From a virus: DNA of 38,852 nucleotides. Position 1 is the stretch's first letter. Each line of letters opens with the position of its first letter. The position numbers were made by a program, and so were the translations under genes. The stretch spans positions 1-38,852 of IMG/VR virus record IMGVR_UViG_3300030099_004535. One strand, 5' to 3'. Under the pieces are notes generated by a model. The model was not told the DNA's origin, did not search any database, and was given only the letters and a program-made list of their open reading frames with translations. Positions 1 to 8,184 of the stretch are shown one piece after another.

Positions 1-366
1 AGAGCAGCAATAAACCTTGGTGTAGACGCAGGATATATTGAAAAACAAAATAAAGATAGAACTGTGTTTGGAACAAAAACAGAAGAACTTGTTTATGAAG
101 GAATATTTGAAGATAGATTAGACTCTAAATATGAAAGATTTATGAGTTCACAGTTTACGCCTACCAAAGTCCCAGAAGGTCGTAAAGAAACCTATCAAAA
201 AAACACTGAAGAAATGGCAAGAACTGGTAATTTAACTGGTATAAGAAAAGTTGACTGGAGTAAATTTGAAGAATTTTATAATCGACTTGCTGTTAGCTCA
301 CTCAATTTACAAAAAGATTGGGATAGTCAAACAGAAGAATTAGTCTCTGCATTTTTAGCGAGATGA
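1..366 (+). CDS. Unknown protein, 3' end only (partial)
   Basis: The frame is open from the first base of the window to a TGA at 364-366, so this is the C-terminal part (121 residues visible) of a gene starting to the left. A GTG at 64 could be mistaken for a start, but the frame continues upstream without a stop. The visible part is charged, rich in Glu, Lys and Thr, with no membrane segment. It converges tail to tail with the replication operon, overlapping the minus-strand nuclease gene by 40 bp. I do not recognise the family. By position it may be the last gene of a plus-strand late block, which is inference only. Confidence 0.6.
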   Translation, partial: RAAINLGVDAGYIEKQNKDRTVFGTKTEELVYEGIFEDRLDSKYERFMSSQFTPTKVPEGRKETYQKNTEEMARTGNLTGIRKVDWSKFEEFYNRLAVSSLNLQKDWDSQTEELVSAFLAR

Positions 367-1040
367 TACTTCTCTACTCTGTTTAGCCATAGTTTTGCAT
401 ACGCTTCAAACTCTTCTTTCTCTACAATAAACTCTTGATAAATCATGTCGACAGAGCACATGAGAACAACACCTTTTTTAATATCTGTGCCATATAGCTC
501 GTTATGTGCAAGAGCATACGCAGATAATTGACAGAAATAATCTCCTACCCACTCTCTTCTTTTAGGTTTGTTAGTCTGCTTAAAATCCATAATGGCAGGT
601 TCTCCTTCGAATACACCAATAACGTCTGCTCTACCTGCATACTTTTCTGGATAGTACAAAGGTATCTCCAAGCCATACACTTCTTGTATTCTTGGAAACG
701 CATTTAGTTTTATAGTGTTAGCCATTTTAAAAGCTATCTTTTCCTCCGCCGTTGTTGGCGTGTACTGCCAAGCGTCGCCATGCCCTATAATATTCTCTAG
801 TATATAGTGCATGTGCGACCCTCTACTTGCTGCTTCGTTTCTAATTCTATTTGCTTCTTCTTCGCCTACTCGTTTTATCCAATTATCTAAAGTTTTTTGT
901 TTATCTTCGTCTTTAGTTCCAGACAATACTGTTGTGACAGAAGGTAACTTCTGTCCATTACAGTCATAGAATCGACCATTATCGGTGTCTTCACTGCTGA
1001 ATTCACCGTATTGGTAGGGGCATTCTTTTAGTAGTTTCAT
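327..1040 (-). CDS. RecB/Cas4-type PD-(D/E)XK exonuclease
   Basis: 237 residues. The RecB-family nuclease signature is visible: RGSHMH at about 73-78, GRAD with Asp139, the core pair Asp152 and Lys154 (MDFKQ), and QLSAYA with Gln171. This single-domain form is common in phages, where it serves as the 5'-3' exonuclease for recombination or host DNA breakdown. The assignment rests on these motifs; the exact role is inferred from position as last gene of the replication operon. Its ATG overlaps the stop of the upstream mini-gene (ATGA), indicating coupled translation. Confidence 0.85.
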   Translation of the reverse strand: MKLLKECPYQYGEFSSEDTDNGRFYDCNGQKLPSVTTVLSGTKDEDKQKTLDNWIKRVGEEEANRIRNEAASRGSHMHYILENIIGHGDAWQYTPTTAEEKIAFKMANTIKLNAFPRIQEVYGLEIPLYYPEKYAGRADVIGVFEGEPAIMDFKQTNKPKRREWVGDYFCQLSAYALAHNELYGTDIKKGVVLMCSVDMIYQEFIVEKEEFEAYAKLWLNRVEKYHLAKNAETNSSV

Positions 1041-1207
1041 GTTTTGACTACGTCCTTTACAACACCGTTTTCTATGTCTTCTTCTAAACGTTTCACAGCA
1101 AATGCAATAACATTGCTTGTTGGACGTTCAGTCATTTTGCCTATCTTTTCTGCAATACCTACAATATCTCTACGTATTGCAACACTTTTCCATCTATTAG
1201 TATCCAT
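1037..1207 (-). CDS. 56-residue ribbon-helix-helix-like protein
   Basis: A 56-codon gene between polymerase and nuclease. ATG at 1207 is preceded by AGGAG in good position, and the stop overlaps the next start (ATGA). The protein has a short beta-like stretch (KSVAIRRD) followed by two amphipathic helices, a pattern resembling CopG/Arc ribbon-helix-helix DNA-binding proteins. It may be a small autoregulator of the operon. The gene is supported by its ribosome site, gap-free fit and coupling; the fold is a guess from pattern. Confidence 0.7.
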   Translation of the reverse strand: MDTNRWKSVAIRRDIVGIAEKIGKMTERPTSNVIAFAVKRLEEDIENGVVKDVVKT

Positions 1208-1215
1208 ATTGGCTC

Positions 1216-3081
1216 CTAGTTATCGGACGACTGCATAGAGTCGCCCCAGTTTTTTCCTAACTCAACGTCTACCTTATTTGGAATAGATAAAGGTACAGCG
1301 TTTTCCATTAGGGTTTTTATTTTAGGTACTGCTTCTTCATCAGGTACAGAAAACACTAGTTCATCATGTACCTGTAGAAGTGGCATATACCCACCATTAT
1401 AGCAGTCAATCATGGCTTTCTTAGTCATGTCTGCTGCTGAGCCTTGAATTAATTTATTCAAAGCTTTATACACAAAAGCTCTTTTTATTTCGCCGTTGTA
1501 TTCGTGTACTGCCTCTCTGTATTTCATGGGTCTACCCATGCCATACTTAAGAGGTTCCCACATGTCAAAGTGACAACGTCTACCTAACAGAGTTTTGATG
1601 TATCCTTTTTGGTTTGCACTACGCATAACCGAATCTGCTAACTCCCTAACAAAAGGAGCGTATGTATTAAATTTACTTAGTATGTCTGATGCTTCGTCTA
1701 CTGTAACTGCAAGTTGGTCTGCTAATTTACCTTTACCCATGCCATACATAATCCCAAGACCAATAGTTTTTGCTGTCTTTCTATCAATATCCACTAGGTT
1801 AGCAACCTCTTGATGAAAGTCTGCGTCGCCTTCTAGGTACGCTTCTGCAATATTAGAAGCTCCGTCATACTTAGATAAGTGTGAATAGTGTGTAAGTATT
1901 CTTGGCTCTTGTTGACTAAAGTCTGCTGAACACCACGTATGATTTTCTTCTGGGAGAAACAAAGAACGTATAAGTGGTCCTATGTTTTTATTACGTGCAG
2001 GTACTTGCTGTAAGTTTGGATTGCTCATGGACAACCGACCAGTGACTGTACCACCAGACTCGCCTTTTAGTTGTCTAATCTCTGCATGTATTCTCCCGTT
2101 GTGTTGGTGCTTTAGTATAGAGTCTATAAACGTGCTGTGTGACTTGTTTAGTTCTCTAGCTTCTCTTATCAAACTAGCTACAGGGTGTGTATGATTTTCT
2201 AAAAATGCTTTGGTAAAACTAGGCTGACCTGTAGGTGTTCTTAAATAACTTAGCTTAAGTGCATCAAACACTTGAGCTAAAGAACGAGCCGCCCACAGCT
2301 GTAAATCTTTTACGCCAGATTGGTCTTGTATAGACTTAATTAAGTTCTTTTCTTTTGTAATTAGTTCTTTCTTTATCTTCTCTGCTCTTTCTAAATCTAC
2401 TCTTACACCTACTCTTTTCATTTCTATAATAATAGGTAGCAGTTCCATTTCTAAATCAAATACGTTCCACAGATTTTGTTTTTCTATCTCTACCTTAAAG
2501 TAGTCCCAAAGCTTCAACGTCAACACTGCATCTTGTGTTGCATACGTTCCTACATATGCAGAAGGCAAACGCCACATCTCTGCTTTAGGGTCTAGTCCCC
2601 ACTCTGCAGCAGCAGCATTTAACTCTGCTTCTGTCTTGCCTTCATTTAGATACTCTCTACCCAAACCATTTAGTGAGTAGTAAAACTGATTCTCGTCTAT
2701 CAAAGGTGCAACTATCATAGTGTCAACAATTTTACCGTTTACTTTTATACCTAAAGTTCTAAGCCAACCTATATCATAAGGTGCATTGTGAAACACTTTA
2801 GTATTATCACTAGCACAGACTTTCTTAAAAAAATCTACAACTTTATTTTTAGGAAAGTTAAATCCTGTTTCATGACCAAAAGGAAAGTAACCTTCAAAAC
2901 CATCACAAGCTACAGATATACCTACGACTTCTCCGTCGCCTCTTATGTAACCCGGACCAATACTAGTTAGGTTAGGGTCTCTGGTTTCTGTATCTATTGC
3001 TATCTGTTTAGCATTTATTAATAGTTCTGTTGGAAACACATCTGGTGCTATCCATTCTGTTGCTGGTTTAAATGTGCTCAT
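1216..3081 (-). CDS. polA: DNA polymerase family A with 3'-5' exonuclease
   Basis: 621 residues: the replicative polymerase. The N-terminal half is a DnaQ-like proofreading domain with AIDTET (Asp30, Glu32), NAPYDIGW and YATQDAV as the three exonuclease motifs. The C-terminal half has motif A (ADFSQQEPRIL, Asp387), motif B (RKTAKTIGLGIMYG, from Arg434) and motif C (QVHDEL, His572-Asp573). There is no 5'-3' nuclease domain, as usual for phage enzymes. The residue matching E. coli Phe762 is Leu442, a variant common in marine viral polymerases. ATG overlaps the upstream helicase stop (ATGA). Confidence 0.95.
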   Translation of the reverse strand: MSTFKPATEWIAPDVFPTELLINAKQIAIDTETRDPNLTSIGPGYIRGDGEVVGISVACDGFEGYFPFGHETGFNFPKNKVVDFFKKVCASDNTKVFHNAPYDIGWLRTLGIKVNGKIVDTMIVAPLIDENQFYYSLNGLGREYLNEGKTEAELNAAAAEWGLDPKAEMWRLPSAYVGTYATQDAVLTLKLWDYFKVEIEKQNLWNVFDLEMELLPIIIEMKRVGVRVDLERAEKIKKELITKEKNLIKSIQDQSGVKDLQLWAARSLAQVFDALKLSYLRTPTGQPSFTKAFLENHTHPVASLIREARELNKSHSTFIDSILKHQHNGRIHAEIRQLKGESGGTVTGRLSMSNPNLQQVPARNKNIGPLIRSLFLPEENHTWCSADFSQQEPRILTHYSHLSKYDGASNIAEAYLEGDADFHQEVANLVDIDRKTAKTIGLGIMYGMGKGKLADQLAVTVDEASDILSKFNTYAPFVRELADSVMRSANQKGYIKTLLGRRCHFDMWEPLKYGMGRPMKYREAVHEYNGEIKRAFVYKALNKLIQGSAADMTKKAMIDCYNGGYMPLLQVHDELVFSVPDEEAVPKIKTLMENAVPLSIPNKVDVELGKNWGDSMQSSDN

Positions 3082-4637
3082 ATGTTGTACCTATACTTAT
3101 CATTTCTAGATTGCACTAAATACAGACTGTCTAATGCTCTGGTTACGGCTACATAAAATTGTCTGTGTAACCCATCAGGATGAAGCATAGAGTGATTTTT
3201 CTGTGCAGGAGATAAATCTAATAACACTGCAACATTCTCTGCTTCTCCACCTTTTGCTTGATGTATGGTAGATATTGCTACTCTTGGTTCTGAGTATAAG
3301 TCTTCGCCGTTACCAATAGCTTTCTCTATAAAAGACCTTCTAGCTACATCTATTGTCCTAGTAAATACATCTTTCCATTCTTTCTCTAGACACTCTTCCA
3401 TTAGTCCATAGTTATCTATTGCTTCTTGTCTGGTTATCTTTTGTGCTTTGTTTGGGTCATTTATTACTTTAGTTATAAATCCTCTTTTTATCTCTGTCTT
3501 ACCTAAGTAGTTGTAAAGGTCTGCAAGTTCTGACATGGTTAACACGCTTTCTGTACTTTTTGTCAGTTTGTTCCATACATCTACTGCTGCAATCATCTTC
3601 AAAGGTATGTATCTGTAGTGATTGTGTGAGAATGGAATACCCTTCTTTATTAAGTCATGACGTATGCCGTAACCTTTAGAAGAGTCCTGCAACATGTAAT
3701 CACATGACGCTAATATCAGCCATTGCCCTCTATCTATCGGCAACATGTCAGTATGAGATACTCTCTCTACCAAACCTTCTTTATCTCTAGGTTCATAATC
3801 TTTCTCTTGCCTGTTTTTTATACGTTTAGATATTTTCTCTGCTAATGTATGTACTTTCTTAGGAATTCGAAACGATTGGTCAAGGACCACGGACTCGCCA
3901 GAAAAACTTACAAACCTCTCTGGTTTTGCTCCGTTCCATTCGTAAATGGCTTGGTCATCATCTCCTGCAATATATATGGTAGGTATATCTCTGGCTAACT
4001 TCTCTACAAGTCTCCAGTTTAGTTCTGCTAAATCTTGTGCTTCATCTACAACTAATACATCTAACGGAGGTGTCTTACCTTTCTCTATAAATACCTCAAT
4101 CATATCTGCAAAAGAATGTATCTCTGGCAGTGTATCTTTTCTAAATATCTCCCACGCCTCCGCAATAGCCATAAGTATTGTAGGGTTTACACCATCTCTT
4201 TCATTCAAAGGAGTTTGTAGTCGCTCTTCTTCAACTGTTCTACAATTTATTTTTGCGTTCTCGATAATCTTAAAGTATGGGTCGTCTTGTAATGAAGCGA
4301 TAGAACCTCTGCTAGTCATCAGATAGTTTTTAGTTAGCGTAAAACTATACTTTTCTAGAAAGTCTTTTATGTCTGCACCAATCATAACACGCCCAATATT
4401 CATAGCTCTCTTACAGAAAGCATGACTGGTGCAGAAGTATGGCATTTCGTCCATACCTAAACCTAATTTAATCTGTGCTCTAGTCTTAGCTTCGTTTGCA
4501 GCTTTGACTGAGTAGCTAATAAATGCAACTCTATCTGGTTGCACACCTTCTTCCAAGTGTTTTTCAACTAAGTTAAGTAGCTTAGTGGTCTTTCCTGTAC
4601 CGGGAGGACCAAAAAATTTCTTTGTATTATTCATCAT
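3078..4637 (-). CDS. SF1 (UvrD/Rep-like) DNA helicase
   Basis: ATP-dependent DNA helicase. Visible motifs in order: Walker A GPPGTGKTT near the N-terminus, VVDEAQDL (motif II), YIAGDDDQAIYEW (motif III), STIHQAKGGE (motif V) and YVAVTRALDSLYLV (motif VI). I start it at the ATG at 4637 or the adjacent ATG at 4634, because these overlap the stop of the upstream zinc-ribbon gene. An upstream in-frame ATG at 4664 would intrude into that gene and lacks support. It sits between primase and polymerase and is the main candidate replicative helicase on this strand, since no DnaB-type helicase was seen. Confidence 0.9.
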   Translation of the reverse strand: MMNNTKKFFGPPGTGKTTKLLNLVEKHLEEGVQPDRVAFISYSVKAANEAKTRAQIKLGLGMDEMPYFCTSHAFCKRAMNIGRVMIGADIKDFLEKYSFTLTKNYLMTSRGSIASLQDDPYFKIIENAKINCRTVEEERLQTPLNERDGVNPTILMAIAEAWEIFRKDTLPEIHSFADMIEVFIEKGKTPPLDVLVVDEAQDLAELNWRLVEKLARDIPTIYIAGDDDQAIYEWNGAKPERFVSFSGESVVLDQSFRIPKKVHTLAEKISKRIKNRQEKDYEPRDKEGLVERVSHTDMLPIDRGQWLILASCDYMLQDSSKGYGIRHDLIKKGIPFSHNHYRYIPLKMIAAVDVWNKLTKSTESVLTMSELADLYNYLGKTEIKRGFITKVINDPNKAQKITRQEAIDNYGLMEECLEKEWKDVFTRTIDVARRSFIEKAIGNGEDLYSEPRVAISTIHQAKGGEAENVAVLLDLSPAQKNHSMLHPDGLHRQFYVAVTRALDSLYLVQSRNDKYRYNI

Positions 4638-4785
4638 TTTGTTTTGGATAATAAACCTCAACATAGGATTTGCAGTTAGGACACGACAAGTTAGTCACTA
4701 TTGAATACTCTTCTTGTACACCATACTCTTCGCCGTCAAAATCACCGCCCCAAATAAGTTGTGTACCACAATGCCAACAGTTCAT
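4627..4785 (-). CDS. 52-residue zinc-ribbon protein
   Basis: A small gene exactly filling the space between primase and helicase. ATG at 4785 overlaps the primase stop (ATGA), and its TAA overlaps the helicase start region. Two CxxC pairs, Cys3/Cys6 and Cys35/Cys38, form a zinc-ribbon pattern around an acidic loop. It may tether replication proteins or bind nucleic acid; that role is inference. Coupled start and stop plus four spaced cysteines make it a real gene. Confidence 0.8.
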   Translation of the reverse strand: MNCWHCGTQLIWGGDFDGEEYGVQEEYSIVTNLSCPNCKSYVEVYYPKQNDE

Positions 4786-6374
4786 TCCCATTCTTTTGTT
4801 TCTTCTTGTTTTCTAAAATCATCTGCCGTTACATGAGAGTTATCAATCTCAATAACATTCAGACACCAAATACTTTTATTACCAATGGACTTATCAATCC
4901 ATTTGACCATATTGTTTGCACCCATTTTTTTAAGTTCATCAAAAATCTCTGCTTCTTTTACATTCTTCATGCCTTTGTAGTTTTGTATGTAAGTAACAAC
5001 ATCTTTACCTCTAAACCACCACTCGTCCTTTTCATTTTCTATTTCGTTTCTAAACACACCATTAGATAGTATGTTTAATCTAGATGTAGACTCACTACTT
5101 ACACAAAAATCTAATATAGCTTCTTCTACTAGACCACTCTTAGTCATATCAGAAGGCATATCTACTTCTTGTACGTCTTGTAATAAATTATTTAATCTTG
5201 CCACCCAATCAATCTTCTTCATATCAGGGGGACAAACATTCAATACTTCCATACATCTTTGTTGGAACATTGAAAAGTTATGTAATTGTTTTGTTTCTAA
5301 TACTATTGTTTGCCCGTCCATATCTAAATGCCATAGTGGTGGGTCAGTAAGATACTTTCTTAGACCACCAAACACAGGGTCTCTTTCAGAAGCATCAATA
5401 CCAAACCTTCTTGTGACACAAATACCACTCTGACAGAAGTCTACAAGAGGTGGTTGACTGCATTGATACTTGTAATCTGACGTTTCTAAACTCTGTATTA
5501 ATGCTGTAATTTCACTGTGAGAGAGCGGTCGAGAGCACACTTTCTTGTTAGTTTCGTGTAGTTTGTCCTTCCATTCTTCACTCTCAGGATGCACTTTTTT
5601 AAAGAACACACCATACGAAAACAAAGCAACGTTACGACAACCCTCAGGCACACCATTTAGTTTCATGTGCACTAAACAAGGCGGTGCTTGATTCCAAATG
5701 TCATCAGTATCTTTTGCAATCAGTTTTCTTCTAGACTTTTTAACTGGAACTATCTCATCTAATTTTTTCTCTGTAATAGATTTCTTTTCTACTGCTTCTA
5801 TAAACTCATCTACTGACAAAGAGTTGGCTTCTTTGTCCAAACCATATCTAGTTGTATCTTCTCCTGCAAAGTATGGCATGTTCAACCAATTACCAGTTTG
5901 TCTTTCTTTTGGTAGTTGGTCTGACCACTGATACTGTTTTGGAAAAATTTCATCTCCTGTTCTACCCATAGCTGCAGCTATCTCTTCTAATTTACTTTGT
6001 ACCTTTATTGCAGGTACAGGTTCTTTAGTAAAAAGAAACAAATGCACACCACCTGATTTAGTAGAGCAGGGTATCAACGGTAAATTCATTTCTTCTACTT
6101 GTTTTATTATTCTCTTAATATCTATGGGGTACTCATCTATATCTATGCACCCCCACTTACAATTCTCATCATCTCTAAGAGGTATAACGCCAATGGACTT
6201 ATTACCCTCCAAGTGTTGTTGCCACAAATCTACTGTCATGGACTCTTGCACAGTTCTACCTTTGCCGTCTTTTTTAATGCCTTTTGCTGTATTTTTAGAC
6301 CCTGTAATCTCATATATTCCGTATGCTCTTTCCAATCCTAAAAATATTTGATGTAGCTTTTCTGCTTGTTCCAT
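4782..6374 (-). CDS. Archaeo-eukaryotic primase, TOTE-type
   Basis: 530 residues. The N-terminal 170 residues match an AEP/PrimPol primase of the TOTE type: GVIPLRDDENCKWGCIDID with metal-binding Asp78 and Asp80, the SGGVH box at 107-111, DEIFPKQ at 141-147 and GNWLNMPYF at 161-169. A middle region holds Cys233, Cys280, Cys305, Cys314 and Cys319, which could bind an Fe-S cluster or zinc as in PriCT-type primase tails. The remaining C-terminal region is not assigned. It should make primers for the family A polymerase encoded two genes on. ATG is preceded by AAAGGAG. Confidence 0.85.
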   Translation of the reverse strand: MEQAEKLHQIFLGLERAYGIYEITGSKNTAKGIKKDGKGRTVQESMTVDLWQQHLEGNKSIGVIPLRDDENCKWGCIDIDEYPIDIKRIIKQVEEMNLPLIPCSTKSGGVHLFLFTKEPVPAIKVQSKLEEIAAAMGRTGDEIFPKQYQWSDQLPKERQTGNWLNMPYFAGEDTTRYGLDKEANSLSVDEFIEAVEKKSITEKKLDEIVPVKKSRRKLIAKDTDDIWNQAPPCLVHMKLNGVPEGCRNVALFSYGVFFKKVHPESEEWKDKLHETNKKVCSRPLSHSEITALIQSLETSDYKYQCSQPPLVDFCQSGICVTRRFGIDASERDPVFGGLRKYLTDPPLWHLDMDGQTIVLETKQLHNFSMFQQRCMEVLNVCPPDMKKIDWVARLNNLLQDVQEVDMPSDMTKSGLVEEAILDFCVSSESTSRLNILSNGVFRNEIENEKDEWWFRGKDVVTYIQNYKGMKNVKEAEIFDELKKMGANNMVKWIDKSIGNKSIWCLNVIEIDNSHVTADDFRKQEETKEWE

Positions 6375-6392
6375 GACTCCTTTGATGTAGTG

Positions 6393-6427
6393 GTGCGAGA
6401 AGTTTAGACAGGCTAAACCTCTCGCAC
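6393..6427. promoter_or_regulatory. Long hairpin in primase 5' region
   Basis: GTGCGAGA (6393-6400) pairs with TCTCGCAC (6420-6427), then one mismatch, then GTTTAG pairs with CTAAAC: 14 pairs plus one mismatch closing a 5-nt loop. It lies between the SSB-like gene and the primase ribosome site in the minus-strand transcript. There is no U-tract after it, so it is not a standard terminator; RNA processing, stability or translational control is more likely. Confidence 0.6.
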
Positions 6428-6434
6428 AGATTAA

Positions 6435-7235
6435 CTAGTAAAGACCGGTTTCTTCAGTCTTACTAGATTTATCTTCTATCGCAGCAGAACTCGAAGGACC
6501 ACCAATCGAATTCATACCGCCACCTGCACAAAACTCCGCAAAGTCTTTTGCCTCATTAAACAGTTCCGCTTCTTTTTCATTCAACGGTCTGTCTTGAGAA
6601 ATGTCGTAGGAATACCAAGACCCACGGTCATTAGACTCAGGTTGAGTTTTGAGACTGTACACGTGAGAGTAAGAAGGCGGGGTAAATAACCCTTTCGAAC
6701 CCTCAATCTTTGTACCTTGTATCAAAGTATTAAAGTACCTAGAGTGTTTTAACTGCGAACCAGTCATATTAATTACACACTTTGTAGGTACGCCATCAAT
6801 GAGTGCAAACCCATAGTGATTAGCCGTAGTGGTAATCTGAGTTTCTCCCGAAGGAGTAATCAGTCTACCTTGACTATCACGCTGACAACGGTTGATGATG
6901 TCAGAGTTAGAGCCATGCACATTCACAAGACCACCACCTTTCTCACGCAGCTTCCATTCAACTAAGGTTTTGTCATACCATACTGGTATAAAACCAAGTC
7001 CTTCACTACCGTTTACCACGGTATTCGTACCTGAGAAAAATATATCTCCTTCCTCTGCGTCTGGCTGATACTCAGAGCTGTCTTTCTTCCTTTGTGGAGA
7101 CAACGCCTGAATAATAGATATACGCGGAGTACGGAGGTCTTCGGCTTGAACTTCACCAAAACCAGTTTCGGCTACTTGTTCAAACATTGAAACAATGGAG
7201 GTACCATTGCCGTTACTTTCTTTCTTATTTGCCAT
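6435..7235 (-). CDS. Conserved phage replication protein, SSB-like candidate
   Basis: 266 residues, soluble, with an aromatic and Gly-rich central region and a low-complexity tail (Gly/Ser run, then acidic residues and Tyr at the end). It resembles a widespread phage family that follows early genes, with patterns such as EDLRTPRISIIQALSPQ and TANHYGFALIDG. Position directly before primase, helicase and polymerase, and the acidic tail, suggest a single-stranded DNA-binding role. No OB-fold motif can be proved by eye, so the function is tentative. ATG at 7235 has GAGG about 10 nt upstream. Confidence 0.6.
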   Translation of the reverse strand: MANKKESNGNGTSIVSMFEQVAETGFGEVQAEDLRTPRISIIQALSPQRKKDSSEYQPDAEEGDIFFSGTNTVVNGSEGLGFIPVWYDKTLVEWKLREKGGGLVNVHGSNSDIINRCQRDSQGRLITPSGETQITTTANHYGFALIDGVPTKCVINMTGSQLKHSRYFNTLIQGTKIEGSKGLFTPPSYSHVYSLKTQPESNDRGSWYSYDISQDRPLNEKEAELFNEAKDFAEFCAGGGMNSIGGPSSSAAIEDKSSKTEETGLY

Positions 7236-7249
7236 TTTTTCGTTCCTCG

Positions 7250-7819
7250 TTATTTGACAATTTTAGTTCGTTTGCCCTCATAGATAGAAAACAATTCTCT
7301 AGCTTTTTGGTCAAACACCTGATTAGCACCTTCAATTTGCTCTCTTGCAAAAGCTTTCAAGGTACTAGGATGAACGCTCTCTTTTTGCTCAGCGTCTAAG
7401 CCTTGCTCAAATAGTTCGGTCATCACTTTTTTTGCACGGTCATCCTCACCACGACCGAAAGAAACAGACACGACGTTCTTTATAATATCGCCGTGACCAT
7501 TATCTCGTAGCCATTGGTGAGCATCATCAGTCTTTTCAGCTGTGATACGTGCGGCGTAAAAAGGTTCAGCGGATATACGAGACCCGTCAGCAAGTTTAAT
7601 GTCTAGGACACCAAACTCTTCCAATTTACTTGGTATTATCTGTTCAGATAATTCTTTCTCTTTTTGCTTTAGAGTTTTTAACTCTTGCTCTTTGGAACCT
7701 ATCTTGCCTTGCAAGACTAAAAGTTCCTGACATAGATTAGATATGTCTTTTATATTACCGTCAGTAAGACTTTCTACTTTTCTTTCTGACGCTTCTTCGA
7801 ATAAAGTTTCTATGGACAT
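7250..7819 (-). CDS. Unknown protein with N-terminal coiled coil
   Basis: 189 residues. Residues about 25-62 are rich in Leu, Glu and Lys in heptad-like spacing, so a coiled coil is likely; the rest is mixed alpha/beta and charged. I do not recognise the family. A Gam-like nuclease inhibitor was considered because of the coiled coil and operon position, but nothing specific supports it. It is second in the replication operon, with GAGG before its ATG and a 1-base gap after the preceding gene. Confidence 0.65.
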   Translation of the reverse strand: MSIETLFEEASERKVESLTDGNIKDISNLCQELLVLQGKIGSKEQELKTLKQKEKELSEQIIPSKLEEFGVLDIKLADGSRISAEPFYAARITAEKTDDAHQWLRDNGHGDIIKNVVSVSFGRGEDDRAKKVMTELFEQGLDAEQKESVHPSTLKAFAREQIEGANQVFDQKARELFSIYEGKRTKIVK

Positions 7820-7820
7820 G

Positions 7821-8105
7821 TTATTTCCTCTTAAATGGTATTACGTTAGTCGGTTTACTATCATCAAGTTTCTTCTGTAGTTTTTCATCAGGTTGGAAAA
7901 CTACTTCTGTAGTGTCTTCGACACTGACAACTTGAATAGGGTTGAAGAGAAACTTCTCGGGCATGTGGTAGTACACATACTCAAGAGCATCATTTAGAGT
8001 TGGAAATCCGCCTACGATTTGTGTGACCCTGTTAAACTTGTAGAATACAATGTGTTCTTTATCGAGAGCCTCTACGTGGACTTGAATTATTTCTCCTTTC
8101 TTCAT
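7821..8105 (-). CDS. Unknown small protein, first gene of replication operon
   Basis: 94 residues, mixed beta/alpha, with a basic C-terminal tail (VIPFKRK). No family recognised. It is the promoter-proximal gene of the minus-strand replication operon. The putative promoter TTGACT-16 bp-TATAGA ends only 12 nt before the ATG, so the mRNA leader would be about 5 nt and there is no room for a ribosome-binding site. Confidence 0.65.
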   Translation of the reverse strand: MKKGEIIQVHVEALDKEHIVFYKFNRVTQIVGGFPTLNDALEYVYYHMPEKFLFNPIQVVSVEDTTEVVFQPDEKLQKKLDDSKPTNVIPFKRK

Positions 8106-8106
8106 C

Positions 8107-8135
8107 TTGTGTGCATTCTATATCTATTCTATAAT
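8107..8135 (+). promoter_or_regulatory. Promoter for SNF2 helicase
   Basis: TTGTGT (8107-8112), a 17-bp spacer and a perfect TATAAT (8130-8135). Predicted transcription start is near 8142, giving about 43 nt of leader with AAGGAG before the ATG at 8185. It overlaps the minus-strand promoter face to face. Confidence 0.55.
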
Positions 8136-8144
8136 ATGAGTCAA
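8117..8144 (-). promoter_or_regulatory. Promoter for minus-strand replication operon
   Basis: On the minus strand TTGACT (8144-8139), a 16-bp spacer and TATAGA (8122-8117). It shares bases with the plus-strand promoter, so RNA polymerase cannot occupy both at once; the two operons probably compete or are regulated together. Confidence 0.5.
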
Positions 8145-8184
8145 GACAAATTATAAAATATTTTAACAACGAAGGAGAAATCTT

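Noticed and set aside
1595-2970. Plus-strand open frames inside the polymerase gene, and similar antisense frames in primase, helicase, terminase and portal genes
   Set aside because: They mirror well-supported genes, lack ribosome sites and show low-complexity, Ser/Leu-rich products typical of reversed coding sequence.
4638-4664. Upstream ATG at 4664 as helicase start
   Set aside because: It would extend the helicase into the zinc-ribbon gene; the ATGs at 4637 and 4634 overlap that gene's stop, as other starts in the operon do.
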